A stretch of DNA of 29,000 nt from Verrucomicrobiota bacterium. Lineage in GTDB: Bacteria > Chlamydiota > Chlamydiia > Chlamydiales > JAEYWL01. How positions within the stretch are numbered: position 1 is the stretch's first letter; the number at the start of each line of letters is the position of its first letter. Location: assembly GCA_023428915.1 (NCBI GenBank), contig JAEYWL010000119.1:1-29000 (forward strand), given 5' to 3'. Below are positions 22,490 through 29,000 of the stretch, piece after piece. The notes beneath the pieces are model-generated. The model had not been told where the DNA came from, did no database searches, and was given only the letters and a program-made list of their open reading frames with translations. A program made the position numbers and the translations under genes.

Positions 22490-24244
22490 TTAGTTTTTTT
22501 TGCGACGCTTTTCGAAAAGCTGGCTTAGCGGCAGGCAGAGCACGCAAAAGGCGCTAACTAGTATGGCAGGGGCATCCCCTGTTTGTGCATACAGGGTTTG
22601 ATAAGTATAGATGGGTACGGAAATGCGCAAAGCCCCGCTGTGATTGTCGTAATTGCCTTTGCCATCGTGTAAAATTGCCAGGTCTCTTCCCAAGCAATCA
22701 ATGCCGCCGGTAATCCCGGTATTGCAGGATCTGATCAACGGGATTCCCATTTCCACTGTCCTTAAACGGGCATGTTCAAAATGCTGTTTAGGCAAGCTTG
22801 AAAAAGGATACCAGCCATCATTAGTAAGGTTGACCAGCACCTCGGCGCCTTTTTGACGGTTTTCCCGCATGAGATGGCCATAAGTTTCTTCATAGCAAAT
22901 CGACAGCCCAACCGGGGTTATGCCGCAGTTAACAACTTTTGCTTCTTTGCCTGGGGAAAATGAACCGGTTATTCCATAAGCGGCTGCCATTTTGCGGCAA
23001 AATTCAAAAGGAATGTATTCAGCCATCGGCACCAGCACCCGCTTTTCATAGCGCTGCATGCCTCCGCCATGAGGGCAGAAAAAGTAAGCGGCATTAAAGC
23101 ATTCCGGGTCTTTGCCTTCCTCATGTTCGCGATCTTCAAATCCCACAACGAGATTGGCTTTAAACACATTGGCAATAGCTTGTGCCCAATAGGCATTATT
23201 CACCATCCACACATCGCCTGCATCCGTTTTGACAGCATAGGCTAAATGCGGCTCGAAGCTAGGCAAAGCTTTGACAGCCTCCTTGCCCAGCACATCGGCA
23301 AAAGTTTTTTTTACCATTTCATGGCGGAATAATGGATTAAATGTACCGAACGGCACCACATATTCGGGGGTGACAATTAAGTCGTTTTTTTGATGCAGGT
23401 AAGGCTGGAGCAATGTCAAAATTTGGCGCCATTCATCAGCCACAAAGTCAACAGCATCTTGCGGCGACTCAAAGGGAATAATTTCTTCAACGGGAAAATT
23501 TGTCTGTACAAGCACTGTCCAAAAATCACCATGAGCATAAGAGGCCGTCTTTTCCAGGCTTGGGCCGTGAAGAGAGACCTGTATGCTGCCCATGATAAAC
23601 GGCAGGCAATAGGCAAATAGCCATACGATTGAAGCTTCAGCTTTCTGGCTTACAGGTGTCTGTACAATAGCATAGGTCAGCCACATGCGCAGGGCGAAGA
23701 AATTTACGAGCATCACCCAAAATGAGAGGCCATACACTCCCCACAAAGAAGCCATCTGCAAGCTGACCGTACTGCCGGCAAAAGCAAGCCCGACAGGATT
23801 CCAAGAACTTCCCGACAGGATAAAGAGCCGGGACCATTCCAGCAATACCCACGCACCAGTCAAAGCTAAGTTCCATTTCAATCTAAATACTCGGGCCGGC
23901 GTGATAAAGGCGCAAATAAGCCCAAACTGCAGCCCCAAGAAAAAAGCTGTAAAAAACCACACACCGTAAATATAAAGATAAGGGTGGGAAATGGCCCATG
24001 CCAATTGAACTAACTGAACTAATGTAAACCAAACTGCACCTAGCCAAAACCTGGTGCTTGCATGTTGAATCGTAAGGAGAAAACGCCAAAAAATGGCAAA
24101 TCCGCAACCTGCTGCCAGCAAAGCGCACCACCAGCAGGTTGCGGGCTGACCTAAGGCTACAACTAAAAATGAAAGCAAGAAGCAAATAGCCTTTTGTTTG
24201 CGATCCAGAGTTGTTTCTTGATAGGTCAGTTGTTTGTCATGCAT
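22490..24244 (-). CDS. lnt: Apolipoprotein N-acyltransferase
   Basis: Adds the third acyl chain to the N-terminal cysteine of lipoproteins at the outer face of the inner membrane. The 584-residue protein has several N-terminal membrane helices (~18-205), a periplasmic nitrilase-like domain (~245-545) and a last C-terminal helix followed by KRRKKN. The catalytic triad residues can be placed: Glu in TPEYVVPFG, Lys in KRVLVPMAEYIPFE and Cys in GLSICYEETYG. NDGWYPFSSLPKQHFEHARLR in part is also typical. It is longer than E. coli Lnt (512). ATG at 24244 is preceded by a poor ribosome site, 9 bp after the DoxX-family gene, so it may rely on translational coupling. The gene order lnt-lpxC fits Chlamydia except for the inserted gene. 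Confidence 0.95.
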   Translation of the reverse strand: MHDKQLTYQETTLDRKQKAICFLLSFLVVALGQPATCWWCALLAAGCGFAIFWRFLLTIQHASTRFWLGAVWFTLVQLVQLAWAISHPYLYIYGVWFFTAFFLGLQFGLICAFITPARVFRLKWNLALTGAWVLLEWSRLFILSGSSWNPVGLAFAGSTVSLQMASLWGVYGLSFWVMLVNFFALRMWLTYAIVQTPVSQKAEASIVWLFAYCLPFIMGSIQVSLHGPSLEKTASYAHGDFWTVLVQTNFPVEEIIPFESPQDAVDFVADEWRQILTLLQPYLHQKNDLIVTPEYVVPFGTFNPLFRHEMVKKTFADVLGKEAVKALPSFEPHLAYAVKTDAGDVWMVNNAYWAQAIANVFKANLVVGFEDREHEEGKDPECFNAAYFFCPHGGGMQRYEKRVLVPMAEYIPFEFCRKMAAAYGITGSFSPGKEAKVVNCGITPVGLSICYEETYGHLMRENRQKGAEVLVNLTNDGWYPFSSLPKQHFEHARLRTVEMGIPLIRSCNTGITGGIDCLGRDLAILHDGKGNYDNHSGALRISVPIYTYQTLYAQTGDAPAILVSAFCVLCLPLSQLFEKRRKKN

Positions 24245-24253
24245 ATGGACTAT

Positions 24254-24730
24254 TTAGGTAACAGGTTTATCGGCGGGCGGCAGCGGAGCTTCTTTCACAA
24301 CTGCATCTTCCCGCCGGCAAGTTTTACGACAGATGCTATCCAGCGAACAACCGCCGCAGCCGTAACTAATAACATAAAGCAAACCGCCCATAATCGCCAG
24401 ATTTTTAAGAAACATAGCCATTTGCATTTCAGCTTCGGCAGGGGCTGCTTCCCAAAAACGGTGCATGGTAAAGGTTACCGCAATTAAAAAAAACAAAAGC
24501 ACGGCAGCGCCAATTCTGGTCTTATAACCGAATAAGACCGACAAGCCTCCTAGAATTTCTATGGCAATGGCTCCGGCTAAAAGTAAAATGGTGTATTGGT
24601 TTAACCCGCTTGCACTCATGTATTGCGCAGCTGCATCCCAATTCATAATTTTTTGAATTCCAGACAAAATAAAGACAACACTGATCAACACCCGGCCTAT
24701 TAATGCTAAAAATGAACAACAATAACGCAT
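24254..24730 (-). CDS. DoxX-family membrane protein with cysteine-rich tail
   Basis: A 158-residue inner-membrane protein with four hydrophobic helices. The family pattern is clear: LIGRVLISVVFILSGIQKI (first helix with the S-G-x-x-K motif), GAIAIEILGGLSVLFGYKTR, AAVLLFFLIAVTFTMHRFWE and FLKNLAIMGGLLYVIS. Proteins of the DoxX/MauE superfamily often work with thiol or quinone redox partners. The C-terminal tail YGCGGCSLDSICRKTCRR carries four Cys in 15 residues, plus CC at residues 4-5, which is unusual. Start: AGGAGG 5 bp before the ATG. It probably forms an operon with lnt. Confidence 0.88.
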   Translation of the reverse strand: MRYCCSFLALIGRVLISVVFILSGIQKIMNWDAAAQYMSASGLNQYTILLLAGAIAIEILGGLSVLFGYKTRIGAAVLLFFLIAVTFTMHRFWEAAPAEAEMQMAMFLKNLAIMGGLLYVISYGCGGCSLDSICRKTCRREDAVVKEAPLPPADKPVT

Positions 24731-24854
24731 AATTCCCTCCTAATTAATTATCTTTATAAACTGTTTAAAACAAAAAATTATTAAGGACAAAGGAATTGTC
24801 TCTTTTGCTCATATCTGATAAGCTTTTTGTGAATTTATACAACGGCTACCCCCA

Positions 24855-26015
24855 ATGCAGAAATTTTCACAACTCCCTAACTCTTTTAGAGATCATCATC
24901 TAATCCAAATCTTGATGGGTTTGGAGCAAAATGATGGCCCCGTCGACCATTTCATCAGCCGTTATTTTCAGCAGCACCGCTCGTTAGGTTCAAAGGATCG
25001 TGCGTTTATTGCAGAGTCTGTCTACACCTATATTAGATGGCAGCGTTTAATAGAGTACCTGTGCCCGGAACATAATTTGCAGAAAAAGATCAATTTTTTA
25101 AAGGAATTCGACCCGCAACAGTATTTGCAGGATCCAAACATTCCTCCTGCAATAAGACTGAGCTTTCCTGAAATTCTCTACACTTTATTAAGCAATCACT
25201 ACGGCCCGGAAAAGACTCAAGAAATATGCCTGGCTTGCAACACCCAAGCTCCGACTACTGTTCGAGTGAACCGCGCAAAAATTTCACGCGAGCAATTATT
25301 AGATAAATGGCTTGCAGAGGGCTATCAAGTCAAAGCTGCAGAGCATTCTAACGACGCTATCCAGTTTATAAAAAAAATTGCACTCTTCAGCTTGCCTGAA
25401 TTTAAGCAGGGGTTGTTTGAAATGCAGGATGAGGCTAGCCAGCTTGCAGCCGGGTTGCTTAAAGTACAACCAGGAGAGTGGGTGCTTGATTATTGCGCCG
25501 GCTCTGGAGGCAAAACTCTAGCCTTTGCTCCAGCCATGCAAAACAAGGGGCAGATTTTCCTGCACGATATCCGGCCCTGGATCTTGACGGAAGCTAAAAA
25601 ACGTTTGAGGCGCGCCGGAATACAAAACGCGCAAATTCTGCTGCCGGACGATGAAAAAAAGCGGCAATCTTTAAAGAAAAAAATGGATTGGGTGCTAGTA
25701 GATGCCCCTTGCAGCGGTACCGGCACATTGCGGCGCAATCCGGATATGAAATGGAAATTCTCTGAAGAACAATTACAAAGACTCATAGGCCAGCAGCGCA
25801 CCATCTTTGAAAAAGCATTGAGCTTTTTAAAGCCTGCAGGGAAAATAGTTTACGCAACATGCAGTATATTGACCGAAGAAAATGAGCAGCAAATCGCTCA
25901 TTTCTGCAAAACCTACGGCCTTGAAGTTGAAAATGCCCCATTTGCAACACTTCCCACAAAAGATGGCATGGATGGCTTTTTTGCGACTGTGCTCAAGAAA
26001 CGCCTTTCATCATAG
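24855..26015 (+). CDS. RsmB/NOP-family RNA m5C methyltransferase
   Basis: Methylates a cytosine at C5 in RNA, probably 16S rRNA, using S-adenosylmethionine. The 386-residue protein has an N-terminal NusB-like helical domain (~1-140) and a catalytic domain with FEMQDEASQLAAGLL, the SAM motif VLDYCAGSGGKTLAFA, DAPCSGTGTLRRNPDMKW (motif IV Cys) and YATCSILTEENEQQI (catalytic motif VI Cys). It is shorter than E. coli RsmB (429). No convincing Shine-Dalgarno precedes ATG. The exact target site cannot be told from sequence. Confidence 0.9.
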   Translation: MQKFSQLPNSFRDHHLIQILMGLEQNDGPVDHFISRYFQQHRSLGSKDRAFIAESVYTYIRWQRLIEYLCPEHNLQKKINFLKEFDPQQYLQDPNIPPAIRLSFPEILYTLLSNHYGPEKTQEICLACNTQAPTTVRVNRAKISREQLLDKWLAEGYQVKAAEHSNDAIQFIKKIALFSLPEFKQGLFEMQDEASQLAAGLLKVQPGEWVLDYCAGSGGKTLAFAPAMQNKGQIFLHDIRPWILTEAKKRLRRAGIQNAQILLPDDEKKRQSLKKKMDWVLVDAPCSGTGTLRRNPDMKWKFSEEQLQRLIGQQRTIFEKALSFLKPAGKIVYATCSILTEENEQQIAHFCKTYGLEVENAPFATLPTKDGMDGFFATVLKKRLSS

Positions 26016-26029
26016 GAGTAACTTTAACG

Positions 26030-27097
26030 ATGAACTATCTGCGCACCCTTCTCATTCCCCTTTGCCTCTCAGCAGCTCCTCTGCTTTCACAAAACCATTC
26101 CATGTTCAATGATCCAAATGATCCGATTAAAATCATTGTTCACAATAGAGTCTTAGCAAAGGTAAACGGCCAGGCAATTACAGTGATGGACGTAATGAAG
26201 AAAATGGATGTGTTATTTTTTCAGCAATTTCCCGAATATAGCGGCATCAAGGTTGCGAGGCACCAATTTTATACCACCAACTGGAAGTTTGTTTTACAAG
26301 ACCTTATCAATAAAGAACTCATTTTAGCAGATGCACAAGAGACTAAAATCCCCGTTACCGCCGGGGATGTACGGCAGGAGCTTGAAGAGATGTTCGGACC
26401 CAATGTCATTGCAAACCTCGATAAGGTTGGCCTCAGCATGGAAGAAGCCAAAAAAATGATAGAGAAAGATATTACCATCAGGCGCATGGTGGCATTTAGA
26501 GTAAACCAAAAAGCCGTCCGCCAGGTAAATCCGCAAGACATAAAGTTGGCTTACGAAGATTATGCCAAAAAAAATGTCCGTCCTCCGGAATGGATTTATT
26601 ACGTTATTTCCATCAAAGATAAAGACCCTGAAAATGCCCGCAAAGCAGCCAATATCGCCTACCAAGAATTAGCTACTATAAACGTGCCCTTAAATGAGCT
26701 GCCAAAGGTTCTTGAAGGACAAATTTCAGACTCAACCTCAGTCAATATTTCATCTGAATTCCGCCATAAAGAAACTGAAATGTCTGAAGCCTACAAAGAG
26801 AATATTTTTGCCCTGCAAGCCGATGAATACAGCCGTCCTGCCTTGCAAAAAAGCCGCAACGATAAAACCACGCTTTATCGCCTGTTTTATTTAAAAGATA
26901 AAGTGCCGGGCAGCATTGTCCCCTTCCAAGAAGTGGCCGACATGCTGAGAAATGAGCTCATCCAGAAAAATATTGAAAAAGAAACTGCAGCTTACATAAA
27001 AAAACTGCGCGACCATTTTGCCGTGAATGAAGCGGACCTCAAAGCTATGTCTCCGGAAGAGTTCGAGCCTTTTGTCTTGCAAACCAAGAGAGGCTGA
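26030..27097 (+). CDS. SurA-like periplasmic chaperone / peptidyl-prolyl isomerase
   Basis: A 355-residue exported protein: signal peptide at ~1-20 (LRTLLIPLCLSAAPLLSQ), then the SurA N-terminal chaperone region with the typical VLAKVNGQAITVMDVMKKM, FVLQDLINKELILADAQE and PVTAGDVRQELEEMFG. The C-terminal third (~185-330) is arranged like a parvulin domain followed by the usual closing helix, but I do not see a clear set of parvulin active-site residues, so isomerase activity is doubtful. The likely role is helping outer-membrane proteins cross the periplasm. AGGAG lies 12 bp before ATG. The stop overlaps ksgA by one base, the same pairing as CT355-CT354 in C. trachomatis. Confidence 0.85.
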   Translation: MNYLRTLLIPLCLSAAPLLSQNHSMFNDPNDPIKIIVHNRVLAKVNGQAITVMDVMKKMDVLFFQQFPEYSGIKVARHQFYTTNWKFVLQDLINKELILADAQETKIPVTAGDVRQELEEMFGPNVIANLDKVGLSMEEAKKMIEKDITIRRMVAFRVNQKAVRQVNPQDIKLAYEDYAKKNVRPPEWIYYVISIKDKDPENARKAANIAYQELATINVPLNELPKVLEGQISDSTSVNISSEFRHKETEMSEAYKENIFALQADEYSRPALQKSRNDKTTLYRLFYLKDKVPGSIVPFQEVADMLRNELIQKNIEKETAAYIKKLRDHFAVNEADLKAMSPEEFEPFVLQTKRG

Positions 27098-27948
27098 TGT
27101 ACAAACCGACCGATTTAAATCAGCATTTAGCCAGCCTTGGAGCAGCCCCCAATAAAAGGCTGTCGCAAAACTTTCTGATTGATGGCAACATCATCAGAAA
27201 GATTATCGAAACAGCCGATGTACAGCCAGGCGATGTAGTGCTGGAGATTGGCCCCGGACCTGGCGCCCTAACTGCGGCCATTCTGCAAGCTGGAGCTGCG
27301 GTAGTGGCCGTAGAAAAAGACCCTCTTCTTGCGCAAGGCTTGGACAAGCTGCAAACTCCTGATAATCGCCTTGAGGTATTTCAAGAAGATATCCTTGCCT
27401 TTCCCCTCAGCCGCTTAAAACCAAGGCTGCCTGCAGGACGTAAAGCTAAAGTCATTTCAAATTTGCCTTACCATCTAACGACTCCCATTTTAAAAAAACT
27501 GATCCAAGAAGAAGGACGGGAACTATTTTCTGAATTGATATTGATGGTGCAGGATGAAGTAGCTAAAAGATTTGTCGCTAAACCGCGCACGCCTGACTAC
27601 GGTTCATTGACCTTATTCCTTCACTTTTACACCACCCCAAAATATGCCTTTAAGGTCAGCAACAGCTGCTTCTTTCCCAAGCCTAAAGTGCATTCCGCCA
27701 TTGTAAAAATCACTCTAAAGGAACCGGAAGCTGTCACAGACACTGAGATTTTTTTTAAAATGACGCGCAGGGCCTTTGAGCAACGCCGTAAAATGCTGCG
27801 GGTTTCCCTTAGCCAAATTGTTTCCCCAAAAATCCTCTCGGAAGCTTTAATCAAGCTGGCGCTCCCTGCAACTTCGCGCCCTGAAGAACTTTCGCTTGCT
27901 CAATTTATTGCTTTATACGAAAGTATAAGGGAACAATTAACCCCGTGA
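27097..27948 (+). CDS. ksgA: 16S rRNA (adenine-N6,N6)-dimethyltransferase
   Basis: Dimethylates two adjacent adenines in the 3' hairpin of 16S rRNA during small-subunit maturation. The 283-residue protein shows LSQNFLIDGNIIRKII, the SAM-binding EIGPGPGALTAAIL, VVAVEKDPLLAQGL, the catalytic VISNLPYHLTTPILKKL (NLPY) and RTPDYGSLTLFLHFY with FFPKPKVHSAIVKI. The ATG overlaps the preceding stop (TGATG), so it is translationally coupled. Confidence 0.97.
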   Translation: MYKPTDLNQHLASLGAAPNKRLSQNFLIDGNIIRKIIETADVQPGDVVLEIGPGPGALTAAILQAGAAVVAVEKDPLLAQGLDKLQTPDNRLEVFQEDILAFPLSRLKPRLPAGRKAKVISNLPYHLTTPILKKLIQEEGRELFSELILMVQDEVAKRFVAKPRTPDYGSLTLFLHFYTTPKYAFKVSNSCFFPKPKVHSAIVKITLKEPEAVTDTEIFFKMTRRAFEQRRKMLRVSLSQIVSPKILSEALIKLALPATSRPEELSLAQFIALYESIREQLTP

Positions 27949-27955
27949 GCGTGCC

Positions 27956-28435
27956 ATGTTAAAACTTTCCCATAATTCCCTGATTCAACTTTCCGGTGTA
28001 CTGTGGTTGGCCATCGGCTCTCTGCTGCTTTTTTTGGGTGTAAACTTTCTTACACAAGCCTTTGAAAATCCAAGCGGCAACCATCCCTTATTTAATGCCC
28101 TTGCCCCGTATATGGGCGATCGGGAAATAGTTGCAGTGATTTTATTGGTCGTTGCGCTCTTTATCGGTTTCTTTAAAGGAAAGCTCGCACTTGGCCGCTC
28201 TGCCGCCCGTGTGACAGCCCGCATTCGCAGCCTGCCCAATCCAGCTCCTCTTTCACAAGCCTATTCTAAAGGCTATTGCCTGCTGATCGCTTTTATGATC
28301 TGTTTGGGCATTTCCCTTAAATACCTTGGCCTTCCCAATGATGTGCGCGGTCTTATCGACATCGCAATCGGCGCTGCCCTAATCAATGGCGGAAAGGTAT
28401 ACTTTAGGCTAGCCCAGCAACCAAAAGCCACCTAA
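27956..28435 (+). CDS. Small four-helix membrane protein
   Basis: A 159-residue protein with hydrophobic helices at ~12-33, ~58-75, ~105-121 and ~130-147, short charged loops (FFKGKLALGRSAARVTARIR is strongly basic, probably cytoplasmic), and no recognised motif. It starts 7 bp after the ksgA stop and so is probably co-transcribed. Chlamydiaceae also have a small membrane protein gene beside ksgA, so it may be the counterpart, but I could not align them. Function unknown. Confidence 0.82.
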   Translation: MLKLSHNSLIQLSGVLWLAIGSLLLFLGVNFLTQAFENPSGNHPLFNALAPYMGDREIVAVILLVVALFIGFFKGKLALGRSAARVTARIRSLPNPAPLSQAYSKGYCLLIAFMICLGISLKYLGLPNDVRGLIDIAIGAALINGGKVYFRLAQQPKAT

Positions 28436-28684
28436 AAATAAGGGAAGGGCATTTATTTTTTAGTGCGTAGATATCTATTAAATACAAAGACATAAGATGC
28501 TGAGAAAATTTGCGTCTTTGCACCTTTGCGTTTAATTTTTAAAACATATTTTTTAGAGTAATGTTTTGCTTAAATTCATTATTTAAAATCATTACATAAC
28601 GTTTAATTTTTAACTTTATCTATTTGTGTTGAATTAATATAAAACAGTTTAAGAATCGCCGTCAAATGTGTATTTTTTTAATTA
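28436..28684. other. AT-rich non-coding gap with a short 8-bp tandem repeat
   Basis: No gene is visible. At 28509-28532 three 8-bp units TTTGCGTC, TTTGCACC and TTTGCGTT follow each other; octamers of this type recur as intergenic repeats in many bacteria. The remainder is strongly AT-rich and leads into the promoter for the next gene. No clear terminator follows the stop at 28435. Confidence 0.5.
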
Positions 28685-28713
28685 TTGAGTTTGTAAATTG
28701 AATGATCTATACT
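28685..28713 (+). promoter_or_regulatory. Near-consensus promoter for the gene at 28763
   Basis: TTGAGT (28685-28690) and TATACT (28708-28713) with a 17-bp spacer lie about 50 bp before ATG 28763. Surroundings are AT-rich. Confidence 0.55.
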
Positions 28714-28762
28714 AATTCTTAAATTTTTAAAAAACAATTTACAAAAAAATGAAACATTAAAT

Positions 28763-29000
28763 ATGAATAATTCTATTACTCTTTCAGTTCCCAAGCATCA
28801 GCAACTCCTTCCCCAGCGCTCTGATCTCCCAGTCTCCTCTCCACTGATCAACGAACCTCCACACTTGGTAAGTGCAGCACCCAGCCCCGGTTGTCTTTTT
28901 TCCGATAACCCCCTCGAACGCGAACTCTACCGCCTTTATGATCTTGGCTTAATGGGGCCTGCAGGAATTCTTTCGTCATGGCCGGGACCCCAGGTAGTAC
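28763..29000 (+). CDS. Hypothetical protein, 5' part only (runs off the window)
   Basis: ATG at 28763 opens a frame with no stop through 29000 (79 codons). The N-terminus (MNNSITLSVPKHQQLLPQRS) is polar, rich in Ser, Pro, Gln and Leu, with no hydrophobic signal peptide, followed by DNPLERELYRLYDLGLMGP. A Ser/Pro-rich, uncharged, flexible N-terminus is compatible with a type III secretion signal, but this is only suggestive. No good Shine-Dalgarno is visible; a good promoter lies upstream. The family is not recognised. Confidence 0.65.
   Translation, partial: MNNSITLSVPKHQQLLPQRSDLPVSSPLINEPPHLVSAAPSPGCLFSDNPLERELYRLYDLGLMGPAGILSSWPGPQVV

Overview
The window reads as chromosome of a bacterium of the phylum Chlamydiota, most likely an environmental (Parachlamydia-like) lineage rather than a Chlamydiaceae pathogen. 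The main evidence is gene order: lnt, lpxC, fabZ, lpxA and fmt lie in the order I know from Chlamydia trachomatis (CT534 to CT530), and a SurA-like chaperone gene directly precedes ksgA as in CT355-CT354. Against Chlamydiaceae are an archaeal/eukaryotic-type prolyl-tRNA synthetase, a CorA transporter, a glutamate 5-kinase, and several large unrecognised proteins. No database search was possible, so the lineage is an inference.

Layout. 1-1175 is a decayed accessory strip: what looks like one end of an IS21-family element (1-106), a short coding-like tail, a gene broken by a frameshift (271-911, minus) and an imperfect palindrome. 1174-4730 holds a small membrane protein, a small coiled-coil protein, proS and corA. 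4731-5091 is non-coding and filled by a hairpin and a ~220-bp palindromic repeat element. 5092-10785 is a co-directional run: an AsmA-like envelope protein, a ComF-family protein, a PIG-L deacetylase and proB. 10786-14330 carries two divergent paralogues of unknown function with strong ribosome binding sites and strong terminators, separated by a second palindromic element. 14326-19440 (minus) is gnd, then the fmt/lpxA/fabZ/lpxC lipid A block, with a plus-strand tRNA-Arg(CCU) between gnd and fmt. 19588-22449 is a 953-residue putative membrane/coiled-coil protein lodged between lpxC and lnt. 22490-24730 (minus) is lnt and a DoxX-family gene. 24855-28435 (plus) is an RsmB-like rRNA methyltransferase, a SurA-like protein, ksgA and a small membrane protein. 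A new gene with a near-consensus promoter starts at 28763 and runs off the window.

Functionally the recognised genes serve envelope building (LpxA, LpxC, FabZ, Lnt, SurA-like, AsmA-like), translation and rRNA modification (ProRS, Fmt, tRNA-Arg, RsmB-like, KsgA) and central metabolism (Gnd, ProB). The most interesting parts are the paralogous pair at 11191 and 13171, the 953-residue protein at 19588 (whose N-terminal paired hydrophobic segment resembles inclusion-membrane proteins), and three unrelated families of intergenic long palindromes.
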